Assembly (NCBI RefSeq): GCF_002831565.1
Contig: NZ_CP025096.1
Coordinates: 186,001-250,000, forward strand
Source of the DNA: Spirosoma pollinicola
GTDB lineage: Bacteria; Bacteroidota; Bacteroidia; Cytophagales; Spirosomataceae
Length of the DNA: 64,000 nucleotides
Direction of reading: 5' to 3'
Below, piece after piece: positions 44,882-54,364 of the stretch (the first letter of the stretch is position 1; every line of letters starts with the position of its first letter). The notes under the pieces were generated by a model, which made no database searches, was not told the origin of the DNA, and saw only the letters and a list, made by a program, of their open reading frames with translations. Position numbers and translations under genes: made by a program.

Positions 44882-47800
44882 TTATTCCACTTTTAACACT
44901 TTCCGTACTATTCGCTCGGTGCCTTGTTTTATTTCCAGTAAGTAGGTGCCCACCGGCAGACGCGACAAATCGACCTCACCCGAAAAACGGTCACCTTGGC
45001 CCTGAATCTTTACTTGTTGGTGCATATGACTCATGCCTGCATCAAACACATTTATTTTAAGTGAATACGTAGATGACCGCTCTGCCTGAACCGTTACGAA
45101 ACTGGCCGTTGGGTTAGGAAACACCCGAACAACTTCGTCCAGACTTTTTACATCTGACGTGGCAACGGCTGCCTGACGTGCGTTTGGTGCGATATTTCCC
45201 GGCATCACGAACAGGGGGGTTTCGGTAACGGTAAGCTGCAACTTGCCCTGGTTTGTACTGACAAGTTCCATATCCATGTCATTGCTACCCACTTTGGGTC
45301 GGTAAACGCGGGCCTGGGTCGCGCTGCCCAGATCGAGTGTGTAGGTAGCCGTACGGCCAACTTCGTCGGGTACTACAAGTACATAAGCCGAGTTACCGTT
45401 TCGCTCATAGCGATCCACGAATGGGTTTCGGTTGATGGTTTCTTTGTAGATGTAATCGCCGAATAGCTTTTTGGTCTGATACAGGTAATCGGCGGCTGGT
45501 CGGCGAGTCAAGTTATCTCCATTCGCCAACCCCGACGTGCCGAACATGCCGCCCGTCGAATTGTCGTCGTAGAGCTGATAGAAAAACACTTTCTCGATTC
45601 CCTGCCGGGCATACAATAAAGCCGTTCGTAAGATCCAGTCCCCCTGCGTTTCCAGCGCCGATTTGTTACCGATAGGAATGGCCCGTAATGGACTACCCTG
45701 ATTGACATCATAACCCGTTTCGGTAATCCAGACCGGCATATCGTAGGACTGCCGGTGTGCTGTTTGCCGGAAATCCTCCGCAATCAGGTTAACAGGCGTT
45801 ACCTCCGGTGCCGCTCCCCGCGTGGAGGTACCACTCTGCGACGACGACGTATTATCGGAATACATGTGGTAGTTGATAATGTCCCAGCATAGGTTAACGG
45901 TACCATCGGGTTTGTAGCCACGATACTGTTTGCACCAGTCGATCATCCCTTTTACATAATCTGACCCGCTCGATGCCGAGGCCAGTCCGCCAATAACCAC
46001 TTTTACCGTAGGGTCAGCATTTTTTACGCCTACACCCGGCCCCATGCTGTTTTTATGGCCATCATAAAACGCCGACAGGTTCGCGGCATATTCGCGGGCT
46101 GTCTGGTAAGCTTTCCGGCCTTTCCACCACTTGTCGCGTTCGTTGTCGCACTCAATGTATTTGATTAACCCCATGCCTATTTTTATTGAGTTTGGGGTGT
46201 CACCCGTCCAGCGGGGAGTCGAGTTAACACTCAGCAAGGCCGGATTCACATTTGTGTTATAGCCGTATCGGGCCATGTATTGAAAACCCATTTTTGCCTG
46301 CTCCAGATAAGACGTTGGGTCGGCGAAATCTTTACCAAACCGTAGGGGTGTATTCTCGGCATCGCGCTGATCCTGCGGATAGGTGTTGACCATCCAGTCG
46401 GGAATGGTTTTCAGACAGGCCAGCACCTCAATACCATCTGCTTTACAGCGTTCATAAATAGCGTCGAAATTCCAGCCACCGCTCATCGTTGGGCTGTATG
46501 AGTAACTGGCTTCATTGGACTCAAGCTTATTCCAGTCCATGTAATGCCGGATGCCGGAAAACCCTTTGACGATGTTCATTTTGGCCTCATTGACCATCCA
46601 GGGTGTATTGCCATCTTCGAAGTTCCACTCATAAGCGTTCACGCCCAGCATATCGCCAAGTTTAACAGACTTTGCCGGTACCGGGGTTGGTGTCTGGCTG
46701 GGTGGCGTGTAGGAACCGTAAAGTTCCATCTCGGTGGGGAAAGCACCGTACGTATTGATGACCAGATAGCGGGCGTTGCTGATTGGCTGATCCAGTTTAA
46801 AACGCATATTACCGCTCGTTGACCGGTTGGGGTACGGCCCTACCCAGTTCGCATAGTCGCTGCCCGTAAAGGTGGCAACCGGAATCCGCTGCCATTGGTC
46901 GTTGATCACCCACAAGGTCATTGGGTTATCCTGACACGAGCCGACAAAATCATACAACCGCACGCTTTCGAGGGTTATCGTCTCGCCGTTGAGTAACGGA
47001 TAATAGGCATCGTACTGAGGCAGCACTTTACCCCAACCCGTTTCTACCACGGCATCTGTAACCCCATCGAATAGTCCCTGTAGCCCGTTGCTTACATTGG
47101 TAAGCTGATACCAGCGTTTGGCATCGATTGGAATTTTCTTTTCGGGCGCAATGATCGAAGAGGCACGAACAACCTGCGTTTGTACTACATTTTCGGCCGC
47201 TAGGAAGGTAGATGATGCAACCTGCGATGCGGTAATTATTGCCGTTCCGGCAGCCACGACAGACGCCTTCCACGAACCGGAAGCGTTCGACACAGTAAGT
47301 ACAGATGGATTAGATGATGTGAATGTAATAGGCGTATCCGTATTGGTACTCGTGGCGATTAGCGCAAACTCACCGTCGTCGGTTGTTTTATCGGGCAACG
47401 CGGCAAAACTGATGCTTGCCGGTGCCAGAATTATGCCCCCCTGAGTGATGTTGACCCAGTTGAAATTCCAGGCTCCGCGCACCGAGTAGATACGCAGCAC
47501 CTGACTCCCGGCTTGCAGCGTAGCCGTTGTGTTGACGGTTGTCCAGTTTTGCCAGCCGCCCGTGCGAGGTACGTCGAGGCTACCCAACACCACCCCCGCT
47601 TCATTTTTTATGTTAATTAATCCATTGCCCCAACTGTTGGCCACCCGAAACCCAAACGTGTAGACGCCCGTTGTGGGCACCGTAACGTTATAATCCATCC
47701 AGTCGTTGTCGTCAATATAATTAATGTCGATTCCGCCATCGGTATCAGACGCTTGTTCAGGGCGAACATCCGTTGCCACATCGAAGCTTTCAGCCTCCAG

Positions 47801-48337
47801 TTTTCCGGGAAGGGTATGTCCATCGGCGGCTTCGAACCAGTTGAGATTCCAGTCGCCTTTCAGGACATAAATCCGCAATGTTTGGCTGCCTGCGTTCAGG
47901 CGGGCCGTTGCACCAATCGTCTGCCAGTTTTGCGTGCCGCCCGTTCGGGGCACACTAACGGTACTCACCACCGTGCCATTGGCCAACCGAAGTTCAAAAG
48001 CCGAGCCATCGCCATAGCCATTGGCGACACGAAACCGGAATGAGTAAACCCCGTTGTGCGGCACATTGATGGCATAGTCCATCCAGTCGCCGGTGTCGAT
48101 GTTTCCAACATTTTGACCACCGCCATCATCAGCTGTTGATTCGGTGCCAATTCCCTGCATAGTGGCGTAATTTTCAGCTTCAACACGGCCTGGTAAGTTT
48201 ACAGCTAGCAGGCTGGTCGACATGAAATTAAATCGACTCTGCTTTTTCGATGTAAAAGCGAATAAACTGAAAGCAAGTAAACCTATACTATTAACAATGA
48301 GTATATAGGTGTAAGCAGAACGTAGAAATTTGCTCAT
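44882..48337 (-). CDS. Secreted multidomain glycoside hydrolase with two CBM6-like domains and T9SS tail
   Basis: A 1151-residue protein. Export signal (about 9-29), two CBM6-like domains (about 49-172 and 178-299; each with RVEAE/KLEAE start, DTGDWMDY/DDNDWMDY and a GxQNW...RIY end), an Ig-like domain (300-392), a discoidin-like domain (402-545), and a TIM-barrel-type hydrolase (about 558-960). Candidate acid/base is Glu733 in IECDNERDKWW and nucleophile Glu873 in WITETGYD, a GH5/GH39-like clan A arrangement. The C-terminus (FPNPTASFVTVQAE, LPVGTYLLEIKQG) is a T9SS type A tail. It sits immediately upstream of the exopolysaccharide cluster, so it may trim that polymer (inference). ATG 48337 chosen; the first residues look like a long signal. 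Confidence 0.9.
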   Translation of the reverse strand: MSKFLRSAYTYILIVNSIGLLAFSLFAFTSKKQSRFNFMSTSLLAVNLPGRVEAENYATMQGIGTESTADDGGGQNVGNIDTGDWMDYAINVPHNGVYSFRFRVANGYGDGSAFELRLANGTVVSTVSVPRTGGTQNWQTIGATARLNAGSQTLRIYVLKGDWNLNWFEAADGHTLPGKLEAESFDVATDVRPEQASDTDGGIDINYIDDNDWMDYNVTVPTTGVYTFGFRVANSWGNGLINIKNEAGVVLGSLDVPRTGGWQNWTTVNTTATLQAGSQVLRIYSVRGAWNFNWVNITQGGIILAPASISFAALPDKTTDDGEFALIATSTNTDTPITFTSSNPSVLTVSNASGSWKASVVAAGTAIITASQVASSTFLAAENVVQTQVVRASSIIAPEKKIPIDAKRWYQLTNVSNGLQGLFDGVTDAVVETGWGKVLPQYDAYYPLLNGETITLESVRLYDFVGSCQDNPMTLWVINDQWQRIPVATFTGSDYANWVGPYPNRSTSGNMRFKLDQPISNARYLVINTYGAFPTEMELYGSYTPPSQTPTPVPAKSVKLGDMLGVNAYEWNFEDGNTPWMVNEAKMNIVKGFSGIRHYMDWNKLESNEASYSYSPTMSGGWNFDAIYERCKADGIEVLACLKTIPDWMVNTYPQDQRDAENTPLRFGKDFADPTSYLEQAKMGFQYMARYGYNTNVNPALLSVNSTPRWTGDTPNSIKIGMGLIKYIECDNERDKWWKGRKAYQTAREYAANLSAFYDGHKNSMGPGVGVKNADPTVKVVIGGLASASSGSDYVKGMIDWCKQYRGYKPDGTVNLCWDIINYHMYSDNTSSSQSGTSTRGAAPEVTPVNLIAEDFRQTAHRQSYDMPVWITETGYDVNQGSPLRAIPIGNKSALETQGDWILRTALLYARQGIEKVFFYQLYDDNSTGGMFGTSGLANGDNLTRRPAADYLYQTKKLFGDYIYKETINRNPFVDRYERNGNSAYVLVVPDEVGRTATYTLDLGSATQARVYRPKVGSNDMDMELVSTNQGKLQLTVTETPLFVMPGNIAPNARQAAVATSDVKSLDEVVRVFPNPTASFVTVQAERSSTYSLKINVFDAGMSHMHQQVKIQGQGDRFSGEVDLSRLPVGTYLLEIKQGTERIVRKVLKVE

Positions 48338-48493
48338 ATATAGAAAAGGGGGTTTAATTATGGCTAAAATTTAAAGTTTTATTTATTATTATAAAATAAA
48401 ACTTACTAAATAGAACCTTTATCTAAAAATTGTTAATATTGTGTACTTCTTTTCAGCATTATATATAATATACTCATAGTCTCTTTAACCATA

Positions 48494-49684
48494 ATGGCTT
48501 TTATACTGTATTTCACTTGTGTATTTATAGGTGGCTACCTTTTATTCAACGTTGCTTATTTTCTTATATCGGCAATTGCCGGTCGTTTAGGCAGCGCCGA
48601 CGATGTTTCTCCATCAAAGGCTGTGGATCGATTTCGCCGGATTGCGGTGCTGATTCCAGCCTATAAAGAGGATGCTGTTATTGTGGGCTCAGTAATAGCC
48701 AATTTAAACCAGACCTATCCATCGGATTTATTCGACCTGATCGTCATTGCCGATTCGTTTCAGCCACAAACACTGGAAAAGCTTTCCCGCTATCCAATAC
48801 AGGTCATTCGTGTTGAATTTGAGCAGTCGACCGTTCAAAAATCCATTATATATGCTCTCAATTCGCTTCCTGAAAATGTATATGATATTGTTGTGATTTC
48901 TGACGCTGATAATCATATGGCGGCCGATTTTCTGGAGCGAATCAATCAGGCATTCGGGCAGGGATGGCGGGCTATTCAGGGACACCGGGTTGCCAAGAAC
49001 ACTAATAAAGGCGTAGCCATTTTCGACGCTATGAACGAAGAGGTTAACAACAATCTATTCCGGGCAGGACAGCGGGCGCTGGGGCTTTCGGCTATGTGTA
49101 CAGGATCAGGCATGGCATTTGAGCCAACTTTGCTGAAAGATGCGCTGGATCAGATAAAGACAGTAGGTGGTTACGACAAAGAGCTGGAAATGCTATTGAC
49201 GATAAATCACATTAAAGTTGGCTATTTGCAAGAGGCTATCATTTATGACGAAAAAGTACAGAATGTAGCGGTATTCAACAAACAGCGAACACGATGGATA
49301 GCCGCTCAAGTGTACTTCGTAAAAGCCTACTTTACAATTGGTATACAGCAACTGGTCAAGGGCAATGGACAGGCCTTCAATTCAATGTTTCGCTCGCTGT
49401 TGCTTCCCCGACTGATTTTATTGACTATTTTATATCTACTGGCATTTGCGAGCCTTTTTATTGACAATCAGGAATTTAAACTTTTAAGCTTGGGAGCATT
49501 TGGGTTTATGGTCATAAGCCTGGCCATATCAATTCCTGTCTCTTTATGGCAAAAATTATCAATACGCGACTTTTTGGTGCTACCGATGTTGATCTTCAGC
49601 ATGTTTAAATCGCTGCTTAACTTTAAAAAAGCCAGCAAAGTATTTTTACATACGCCCCACGCCGAAACATCGGACGTGAACTAA
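48494..49684 (+). CDS. Membrane GT2 family glycosyltransferase
   Basis: A 396-residue processive-type GT2. N-terminal helix (ILYFTCVFIGGYLLFNVAYFLISAIAG), catalytic domain with RIAVLIPAYKEDAVIVGSVIAN, ISDADNHMAADFLER (DxD) and the QxxRW motif as QRTRWIAAQ, then three C-terminal helices (about 300-380). This is the layout of cellulose/hyaluronan synthase-like enzymes or N-acetylglucosaminyl transferases. Divergent from the glycoside hydrolase and close to the exopolysaccharide cluster, it may contribute to the same or a separate glycan. Confidence 0.88.
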   Translation: MAFILYFTCVFIGGYLLFNVAYFLISAIAGRLGSADDVSPSKAVDRFRRIAVLIPAYKEDAVIVGSVIANLNQTYPSDLFDLIVIADSFQPQTLEKLSRYPIQVIRVEFEQSTVQKSIIYALNSLPENVYDIVVISDADNHMAADFLERINQAFGQGWRAIQGHRVAKNTNKGVAIFDAMNEEVNNNLFRAGQRALGLSAMCTGSGMAFEPTLLKDALDQIKTVGGYDKELEMLLTINHIKVGYLQEAIIYDEKVQNVAVFNKQRTRWIAAQVYFVKAYFTIGIQQLVKGNGQAFNSMFRSLLLPRLILLTILYLLAFASLFIDNQEFKLLSLGAFGFMVISLAISIPVSLWQKLSIRDFLVLPMLIFSMFKSLLNFKKASKVFLHTPHAETSDVN

Positions 49685-49707
49685 GCAGCAATTGAGGCTG
49701 GCCAACC

Positions 49708-50541
49708 TTATTTCTGATACCTGAACTTCAGAATATATCCTTTTTTCCCGTCGCCCTCACTGGCAATGTACAGATCGCCGTTTGGCGCAAAACAAATGCC
49801 TTCGGGCTGTCGAAACGCTTTTGGATCGAGCGATTCTGAATAAATAATTTTAGCTTGTCGGCTGGTAATAAGCAGGCGTTTCCCTGCCGATGTAAGGATG
49901 TACCACTCCCCGGTAATGGGATGTACGGCAATGCCCGATGGTTTATAGGTTTTGGGGTCAATCCCCGCCCCTTTCAGTTGCTCGTCGTTGAGGCTCATGT
50001 CTTTAAAAACAGCCCGATTCAACAGATCGAACGAGTAAACAGCTTTATCGCTCGACCCTTCACCATTTTTTACAGCTATAAGCAGTCGTTTCGTTTTAGG
50101 GTTATAGCCAAGTCCTTCTACTTCGGTTTTTTTGGGTAAGTCGGTTTTTGTCCGGCCAATTTTTGTTGATTCGGGTTTAAATCGGAACAACGTACCGTTA
50201 CTTTCAAGGACATACACTTCGTCGTTTACATACTCGATGCCCTCAAAATCGCCATAACCACCAAAGCCAAAATCCTTTACGACATTTCCTTTTTTTGTAT
50301 CGAATACATATACGACAGCCTCTTCGTCCTGAACGCACAACAACTGATCGTCCTTATAATAGGTTAAGCCCGATATTTCTTTCAACTCTTTTGGCAGCGT
50401 GTAGTTTTCGTCAGGCTTACTGAGTTGGTAAGGGAGTTTAAATACGGCATCAAGCGTTCCGGTTTCCGGCTTGTCGGTTTGTTTGGCCGAGGGGCCGCAG
50501 CCTGCCAACAACACTAGTAATCCGATAACAAAGCGATTCAT
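49708..50541 (-). CDS. SdiA-regulated-like lipoprotein
   Basis: A 277-residue lipoprotein (lipobox VLLAGC at about 10-15). The rest is a beta-propeller-like protein: PKELKEISGLTYYKDDQLLCVQDEEAVVYVFDTK, GGYGDFEGIEYVNDEVYVLESNGTLF, PSGIAVHPITGEWYILTSAGKRLLI, FRQPEGICFAPNGDLYIASEGD. The E-I-S-G-L, D-F-E-G-I and Q-P-E-G-I repeat pattern is that of the SdiA-regulated/phytase-like family. Ligand unknown. It converges with the GT2 gene at a 23-base gap. Confidence 0.82.
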   Translation of the reverse strand: MNRFVIGLLVLLAGCGPSAKQTDKPETGTLDAVFKLPYQLSKPDENYTLPKELKEISGLTYYKDDQLLCVQDEEAVVYVFDTKKGNVVKDFGFGGYGDFEGIEYVNDEVYVLESNGTLFRFKPESTKIGRTKTDLPKKTEVEGLGYNPKTKRLLIAVKNGEGSSDKAVYSFDLLNRAVFKDMSLNDEQLKGAGIDPKTYKPSGIAVHPITGEWYILTSAGKRLLITSRQAKIIYSESLDPKAFRQPEGICFAPNGDLYIASEGDGKKGYILKFRYQK

Positions 50542-50731
50542 AAAAAAACAGGTTTGGGTTAACTGTATAGAATTGACATCAAGGCATATGCCACCCGACA
50601 GCCTATTGCACTTAGCCCGCTGAAAACCAGAATCATACCAGAAAAAGTGGCACTCGTCAAGTTTTAGTTTCGGGTAGCGTGTTCAACCTACACCTTTGTT
50701 TCAGTTAAACGAAACAAAAACTAAAGAAGCC

Positions 50732-51085
50732 ATGAAAAATGTACTCATTCTGATGCTGGGTTTGGTAATCGGAACCACATCGTTCGCTCAAACAACAGAA
50801 CACATAACGCCCGTCGCCACCGTTTCCATCACCACCGACCAGAAACTCAAGCTGGTTGTTGATCGGGAAGATGCCGTTGCCAGCGTGACCCTGCGCGATA
50901 CACAAGGGCATTTACTTTATAGTTCTAACGTCAATCTTCGCGAAGGGTTTACGCAAAAATTCAATATTGACGAACTCACGGCTGGCTCCTATCAATTGGC
51001 CGTTGCAGTTGGTAACGATTCATTCGTTAAGACGTTTGTGGTTGCAGACCAACCCGCTCAGAAATTAATAGCCTTACGTTCATGA
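50732..51085 (+). CDS. Small secreted beta-sandwich protein
   Basis: A 117-residue protein with a signal peptide MKNVLILMLGLVIGTTSFAQ and a mature part of beta-strands (KLKLVVDREDAVASVTLRDTQGHLLYSSNVNLREGFTQKFNIDELTAGSYQLAVAVGNDSFVKTFVV). The order LxDxxGxxLY..., F-N-x-D-x-L-x-x-G-x-Y resembles a T9SS sorting domain or DUF3244-type fold standing alone. I do not recognise a specific family. The ATG at 50732 precedes the signal peptide; the frame is open 12 codons upstream. A terminator follows at once, so it is monocistronic. Confidence 0.7.
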   Translation: MKNVLILMLGLVIGTTSFAQTTEHITPVATVSITTDQKLKLVVDREDAVASVTLRDTQGHLLYSSNVNLREGFTQKFNIDELTAGSYQLAVAVGNDSFVKTFVVADQPAQKLIALRS

Positions 51086-51110
51086 ACAGAATGGCGTCAT
51101 TCAGATTCCC

Positions 51111-51139
51111 GAAACCGGCATTCCGCCGGTTTCTTTTTT
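51111..51139 (+). terminator. Rho-independent terminator
   Basis: GAAACCGGC (51111-51119) and GCCGGTTTC (51125-51133) with a 5-base loop, followed by TTTTTTG, 26 bases after the stop of the small secreted protein gene. Confidence 0.88.
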
Positions 51140-51185
51140 GTTGGTTTTCCAGAATTACTAGTTTTGATTATAAACCTTACCTACC

Positions 51186-52373
51186 ATGACGTACCGTTTA
51201 ACGACTTCGCAAAAGTGGCAGCTCGCCGTTAGCGTGTTCGTTATATACTTTCCTATTCGATTATATGTCAATGTCCCATCGCTGAGTTGGTTATTAATGG
51301 CCCGCAGCGTTCCCTTCTGGATACTGGAAACGGCCCTGACTGTTTTATTCTTTTATGCCTGGCTCACCGTAACCGAGTGGCTTCAGCAGGAGTTATTCAA
51401 GCGTTTCGGCGAGGATTTCCTCATTGAGTTCAAGATACCGGCCCAGCTGGCTACCCTGGTCATTGCCAGCGCCCTGGCCCTTGTTTTTAACTTTGCCTTT
51501 TCCATGACATGGCGGGGTCTGGATACCGTTCTGGAAAATAATTTCGGTATTTATCGTGAACAGGACATTCGTCCACAACGACCAGCGATGACACCTACCA
51601 TCCTGGAAGAACGGCGCAAACGAGCCGAACAACGCCGACGGGTAAACAATGGCTTGACGGTTATGGCTATGCTGTCGGCTTTTTATCTGGCCGCTAACCG
51701 CCGGGCTTACCGGGAGCTGGAAGTTGTGCAGGTACGCGCCGAACGGCTGGAAAAAGAGAATGTTCAGGCGCAGTTTGCGGCCCTGAAAAGTCAGGTGAAT
51801 CCTCATTTCCTGTTCAACAGCCTCAGCATATTATCCTCTTTAGTTCATGCCGATGCGGAGCTATCCGAGAAATTTATTGACCAGTTGTCCAGGGCTTACC
51901 GCTATATTCTGGAACAGAAAGATAACGAGCGGGTGCTGCTCAAAACCGAACTGGAGTTTATTCAAGCCTATCGCTTTTTATTGAATATCCGCTTCGAGAA
52001 CAAATTCGATGTGCTGATCACGGTGCCTGAGGCCGACCAGACCCGGTACAGCATAGCGCCACTTACCTTACAATTATTAGTAGAAAATGCGGTGAAGCAT
52101 AACCGAATGTCGGCAAAAGAGCCTCTGAAGGTGCATATTATGCTGGATCAGGATTGCCTTGTTGTCAAGAACAATTTGCAGCCCCGCCCGCAGTCAGAAA
52201 CATCTACGGGTATGGGCTTACAAAACATCATAACCCGGTATGCCCTGCTCACCGCCCGCCCCGTTTGGGTGGGCGAAAGCGAAGGCAATTTTGTTGTGAA
52301 GGTTCCATTATTACTCAATGAGCGAATGAATGAATCCGCGAGTGACCGGGCAAGTGTTTCCCGATCATCATAG
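51186..52373 (+). CDS. LytS/YehU-type sensor histidine kinase
   Basis: A 395-residue membrane kinase. Membrane helices near 15-32, 40-62, 87-108 and 162-175, a basic linker coiled coil (RRKRAEQRRRV, then RELEVVQVRAERLEKENVQAQ), and the His_kinase/HATPase pair: phospho-acceptor in LKSQVNPHFLFNSLSIL (about residue 216), then LTLQLLVENAVKHN and GMGLQNIITRYALL. It would sense an envelope signal and phosphorylate the LytTR regulator encoded 51 bases downstream, with which it forms a standard pair. Confidence 0.92.
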   Translation: MTYRLTTSQKWQLAVSVFVIYFPIRLYVNVPSLSWLLMARSVPFWILETALTVLFFYAWLTVTEWLQQELFKRFGEDFLIEFKIPAQLATLVIASALALVFNFAFSMTWRGLDTVLENNFGIYREQDIRPQRPAMTPTILEERRKRAEQRRRVNNGLTVMAMLSAFYLAANRRAYRELEVVQVRAERLEKENVQAQFAALKSQVNPHFLFNSLSILSSLVHADAELSEKFIDQLSRAYRYILEQKDNERVLLKTELEFIQAYRFLLNIRFENKFDVLITVPEADQTRYSIAPLTLQLLVENAVKHNRMSAKEPLKVHIMLDQDCLVVKNNLQPRPQSETSTGMGLQNIITRYALLTARPVWVGESEGNFVVKVPLLLNERMNESASDRASVSRSS

Positions 52374-52424
52374 CCTGTATGCGCTATTCTCGCTGTCAAT
52401 TATTCGAGCATCCCTATTACTTAT

Positions 52425-53201
52425 ATGAATGTAGTCATTATCGAAGATGAAAACCTGACAGCTAAACGGCTCGAAAGTTTGCTCCACAAATACGATTCGG
52501 CCATTACCGTTCTGGCCCGGATTCCATCGGTTGCCGAAGCCGTCAGTTGGTTTGATGAGTCGAATAGCCCTGTCGACTTGATCTTCATGGATATCCACCT
52601 CGAAGATGACCTTGGATTCCGCATCTTCGAACAAACACAGCTGACTACGCCAGTTATTTTTACAACGGCCTATGATGAATACATGATTCAGGCCTTTAAG
52701 GTCAATAGCATCGACTACCTGCTCAAACCCATCAATTACGATGAACTGGTGGCGGCCATTGAGAAATACAAAGCTTTGAAAAAGCAGTTTGGCCAGGCAA
52801 CATCAACCTCCCACGACCTCGAAACACTCTTGAACCTGATTGGCAAATCGAAGCAAACCGATTATAAAGAACGGTTTATGATTACGGTTGGCACGAAGAT
52901 TCGCAGCATCGAAACCGGCGACATCGCTTATTTTTACCTGGAAGAAAAGGTCGTTTTTTTAGTAACGAAAGACGGCCTGACGCTGCCCGTAGACTATAGT
53001 TTAGACAAACTGACGCAGGTCCTGAATCCACGTCGTTTTTTTCGCATCAGCCGCCAGTTTCTGGTGTCGTTGTCTGCCATTCAAACCATTCATACGTTTT
53101 CGGCGGGTAAGCTCAAACTTGATATGACGCCTAAATCGCGCCAGGAAGTCTTTGTTAGTGGCGACCGGATGACCGAGTTTAAAGAGTGGTTGGGAAAGTA
53201 A
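52425..53201 (+). CDS. LytTR family response regulator
   Basis: A 258-residue regulator. Receiver domain: VVIIEDENLTAKRLESLL with the acidic pair, phospho-Asp in DLIFMDIHLEDDLGFRIF (about residue 50), TTAYDEYMIQAF, and Lys in DYLLKPI. The C-terminal LytTR DNA-binding domain (about 145-255) has IRSIETGDIAYFYLEEKVVFLVTKDG, FFRISRQFLVSLSAI and the ending. It pairs with the upstream kinase and binds repeated promoter sites; targets cannot be told from this window. Confidence 0.94.
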   Translation: MNVVIIEDENLTAKRLESLLHKYDSAITVLARIPSVAEAVSWFDESNSPVDLIFMDIHLEDDLGFRIFEQTQLTTPVIFTTAYDEYMIQAFKVNSIDYLLKPINYDELVAAIEKYKALKKQFGQATSTSHDLETLLNLIGKSKQTDYKERFMITVGTKIRSIETGDIAYFYLEEKVVFLVTKDGLTLPVDYSLDKLTQVLNPRRFFRISRQFLVSLSAIQTIHTFSAGKLKLDMTPKSRQEVFVSGDRMTEFKEWLGK

Positions 53202-53328
53202 GCCCGTTTACCCGCAAGCACGATATGCGCCTTCATGAATTGATTCTTAACCTGATTCTGAGCAAATAACTACGTTCGTAAAACGAACAAGAAAGAGCGC
53301 CAGACGGGTAAGATCGGGAATGAAGGTG

Positions 53329-53336
53329 TACCTTTG
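53329..53336 (+). promoter_or_regulatory. -7 promoter element touching the rluA-like start
   Basis: TACCTTTG fits TAnnTTTG exactly and ends four bases before the ATG at 53341. With Bacteroidota spacing, transcription would begin at or next to the start codon, giving a leaderless mRNA. Confidence 0.5.
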
Positions 53337-53340
53337 TAGC

Positions 53341-54261
53341 ATGGAGAACCCAAACCAGCCCCGTAAGCAACGTGGTCAGCGGACCGACGCTACTCTTACC
53401 GTTTCGGAACCCGCCGAACTAATGGCGTTTTTGATTGCTCAATTGCCGCATAAAAACCGGAACAATATCAAGTCACTGCTTGGCAACAAGCAGGTGCTGA
53501 TTGATGGCAAAGTTTATACACAGTTCAATCATCCCCTGACACCGGGGCAAGTTGTAACCGTTGCCGGAAACCGGGCGCCCGAAACGTCGCAATACCGGGG
53601 CCTGACTATTTTATACGAAGACCAGAGTCTGATCGTCATCAATAAGCAGGCAGGTTTGCTGTCGATGGCAACCAATAAAGAGCGCGATCGCACAGCCTAC
53701 GGTATCCTAAGCGACTACGTCAAAAAAGAGAACCCCAAAAACAAGATATTTATCATTCACCGACTCGACCGCGAAACGTCGGGTGTAATGATGTTTGCGC
53801 GAAGCGAAAACGTGCAGCGGCTGATGCAGGAGTCCTGGAATGCAACGACCAAAGAGCGGACTTATGTAGCCCTGGTAGAGGGCGTTCCCGAACCGGAACA
53901 AGGCCGCATTACATCCTATCTGCGTGAGAGTAAAGCCCTTATCGTTTACTCGAGCCAAAACCCCGATACAGGGCAGTTGTCTATCACTAACTATAAAGTA
54001 CTGAAGGCAAACAACGGCTATTCGTTGCTGGAGCTGGAGCTGGAAACGGGCCGTAAGAACCAGATTCGGGTCCATATGCAGGACATTAAACACCCCATTG
54101 CGGGCGATGCCAAATACGGGGCCACCTCCGACCCCATCGGGCGGCTGGGCCTTCATGCCGAAACCCTGGCCTTCGAACACCCAATCACCGGCGCTCCCAT
54201 GCGTTTCAGCGCCCCCGTACCCAAGCTGTTTCAGGCAGTGATGAAAACGGTGAGTGAGTAA
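53341..54261 (+). CDS. RluA family pseudouridine synthase
   Basis: A 306-residue enzyme that isomerises uridines in rRNA or tRNA. An S4-like N-terminus (NIKSLLGNKQVLIDGKVYTQFNHPLTPGQVVTV), catalytic Asp in FIIHRLDRETSGVMMFA (about residue 141), VALVEGVPEPEQG, LELELETGRKNQIRVHMQDIKHPIAGDAKYG and RLGLHAETLAFEHP are all family motifs. ATG 53341 (MENPNQPRKQRG) was chosen: the frame is open seven codons upstream, but those codons contain the -7 element. A 39-bp inverted repeat overlaps the stop codon. Confidence 0.93.
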   Translation: MENPNQPRKQRGQRTDATLTVSEPAELMAFLIAQLPHKNRNNIKSLLGNKQVLIDGKVYTQFNHPLTPGQVVTVAGNRAPETSQYRGLTILYEDQSLIVINKQAGLLSMATNKERDRTAYGILSDYVKKENPKNKIFIIHRLDRETSGVMMFARSENVQRLMQESWNATTKERTYVALVEGVPEPEQGRITSYLRESKALIVYSSQNPDTGQLSITNYKVLKANNGYSLLELELETGRKNQIRVHMQDIKHPIAGDAKYGATSDPIGRLGLHAETLAFEHPITGAPMRFSAPVPKLFQAVMKTVSE

Positions 54262-54361
54262 GATAATGTATAATGAAAAATGGTTAATGAAGAATGAAAA
54301 AAGGCTGATTTCCAGACCGCAATTCATTCTTCATTAACCATTTTTCATTATACATTATCTT
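54260..54361. terminator. 39-bp perfect inverted repeat between convergent genes
   Basis: Arms 54260-54298 and 54323-54361 are exact complements with a 24-base loop. The left arm shares the last two bases of the rluA-like stop codon and the right arm ends three bases before the GT2 stop, so it fills the whole gap. Likely a bidirectional terminator. Confidence 0.75.
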
Positions 54362-54364
54362 AGC

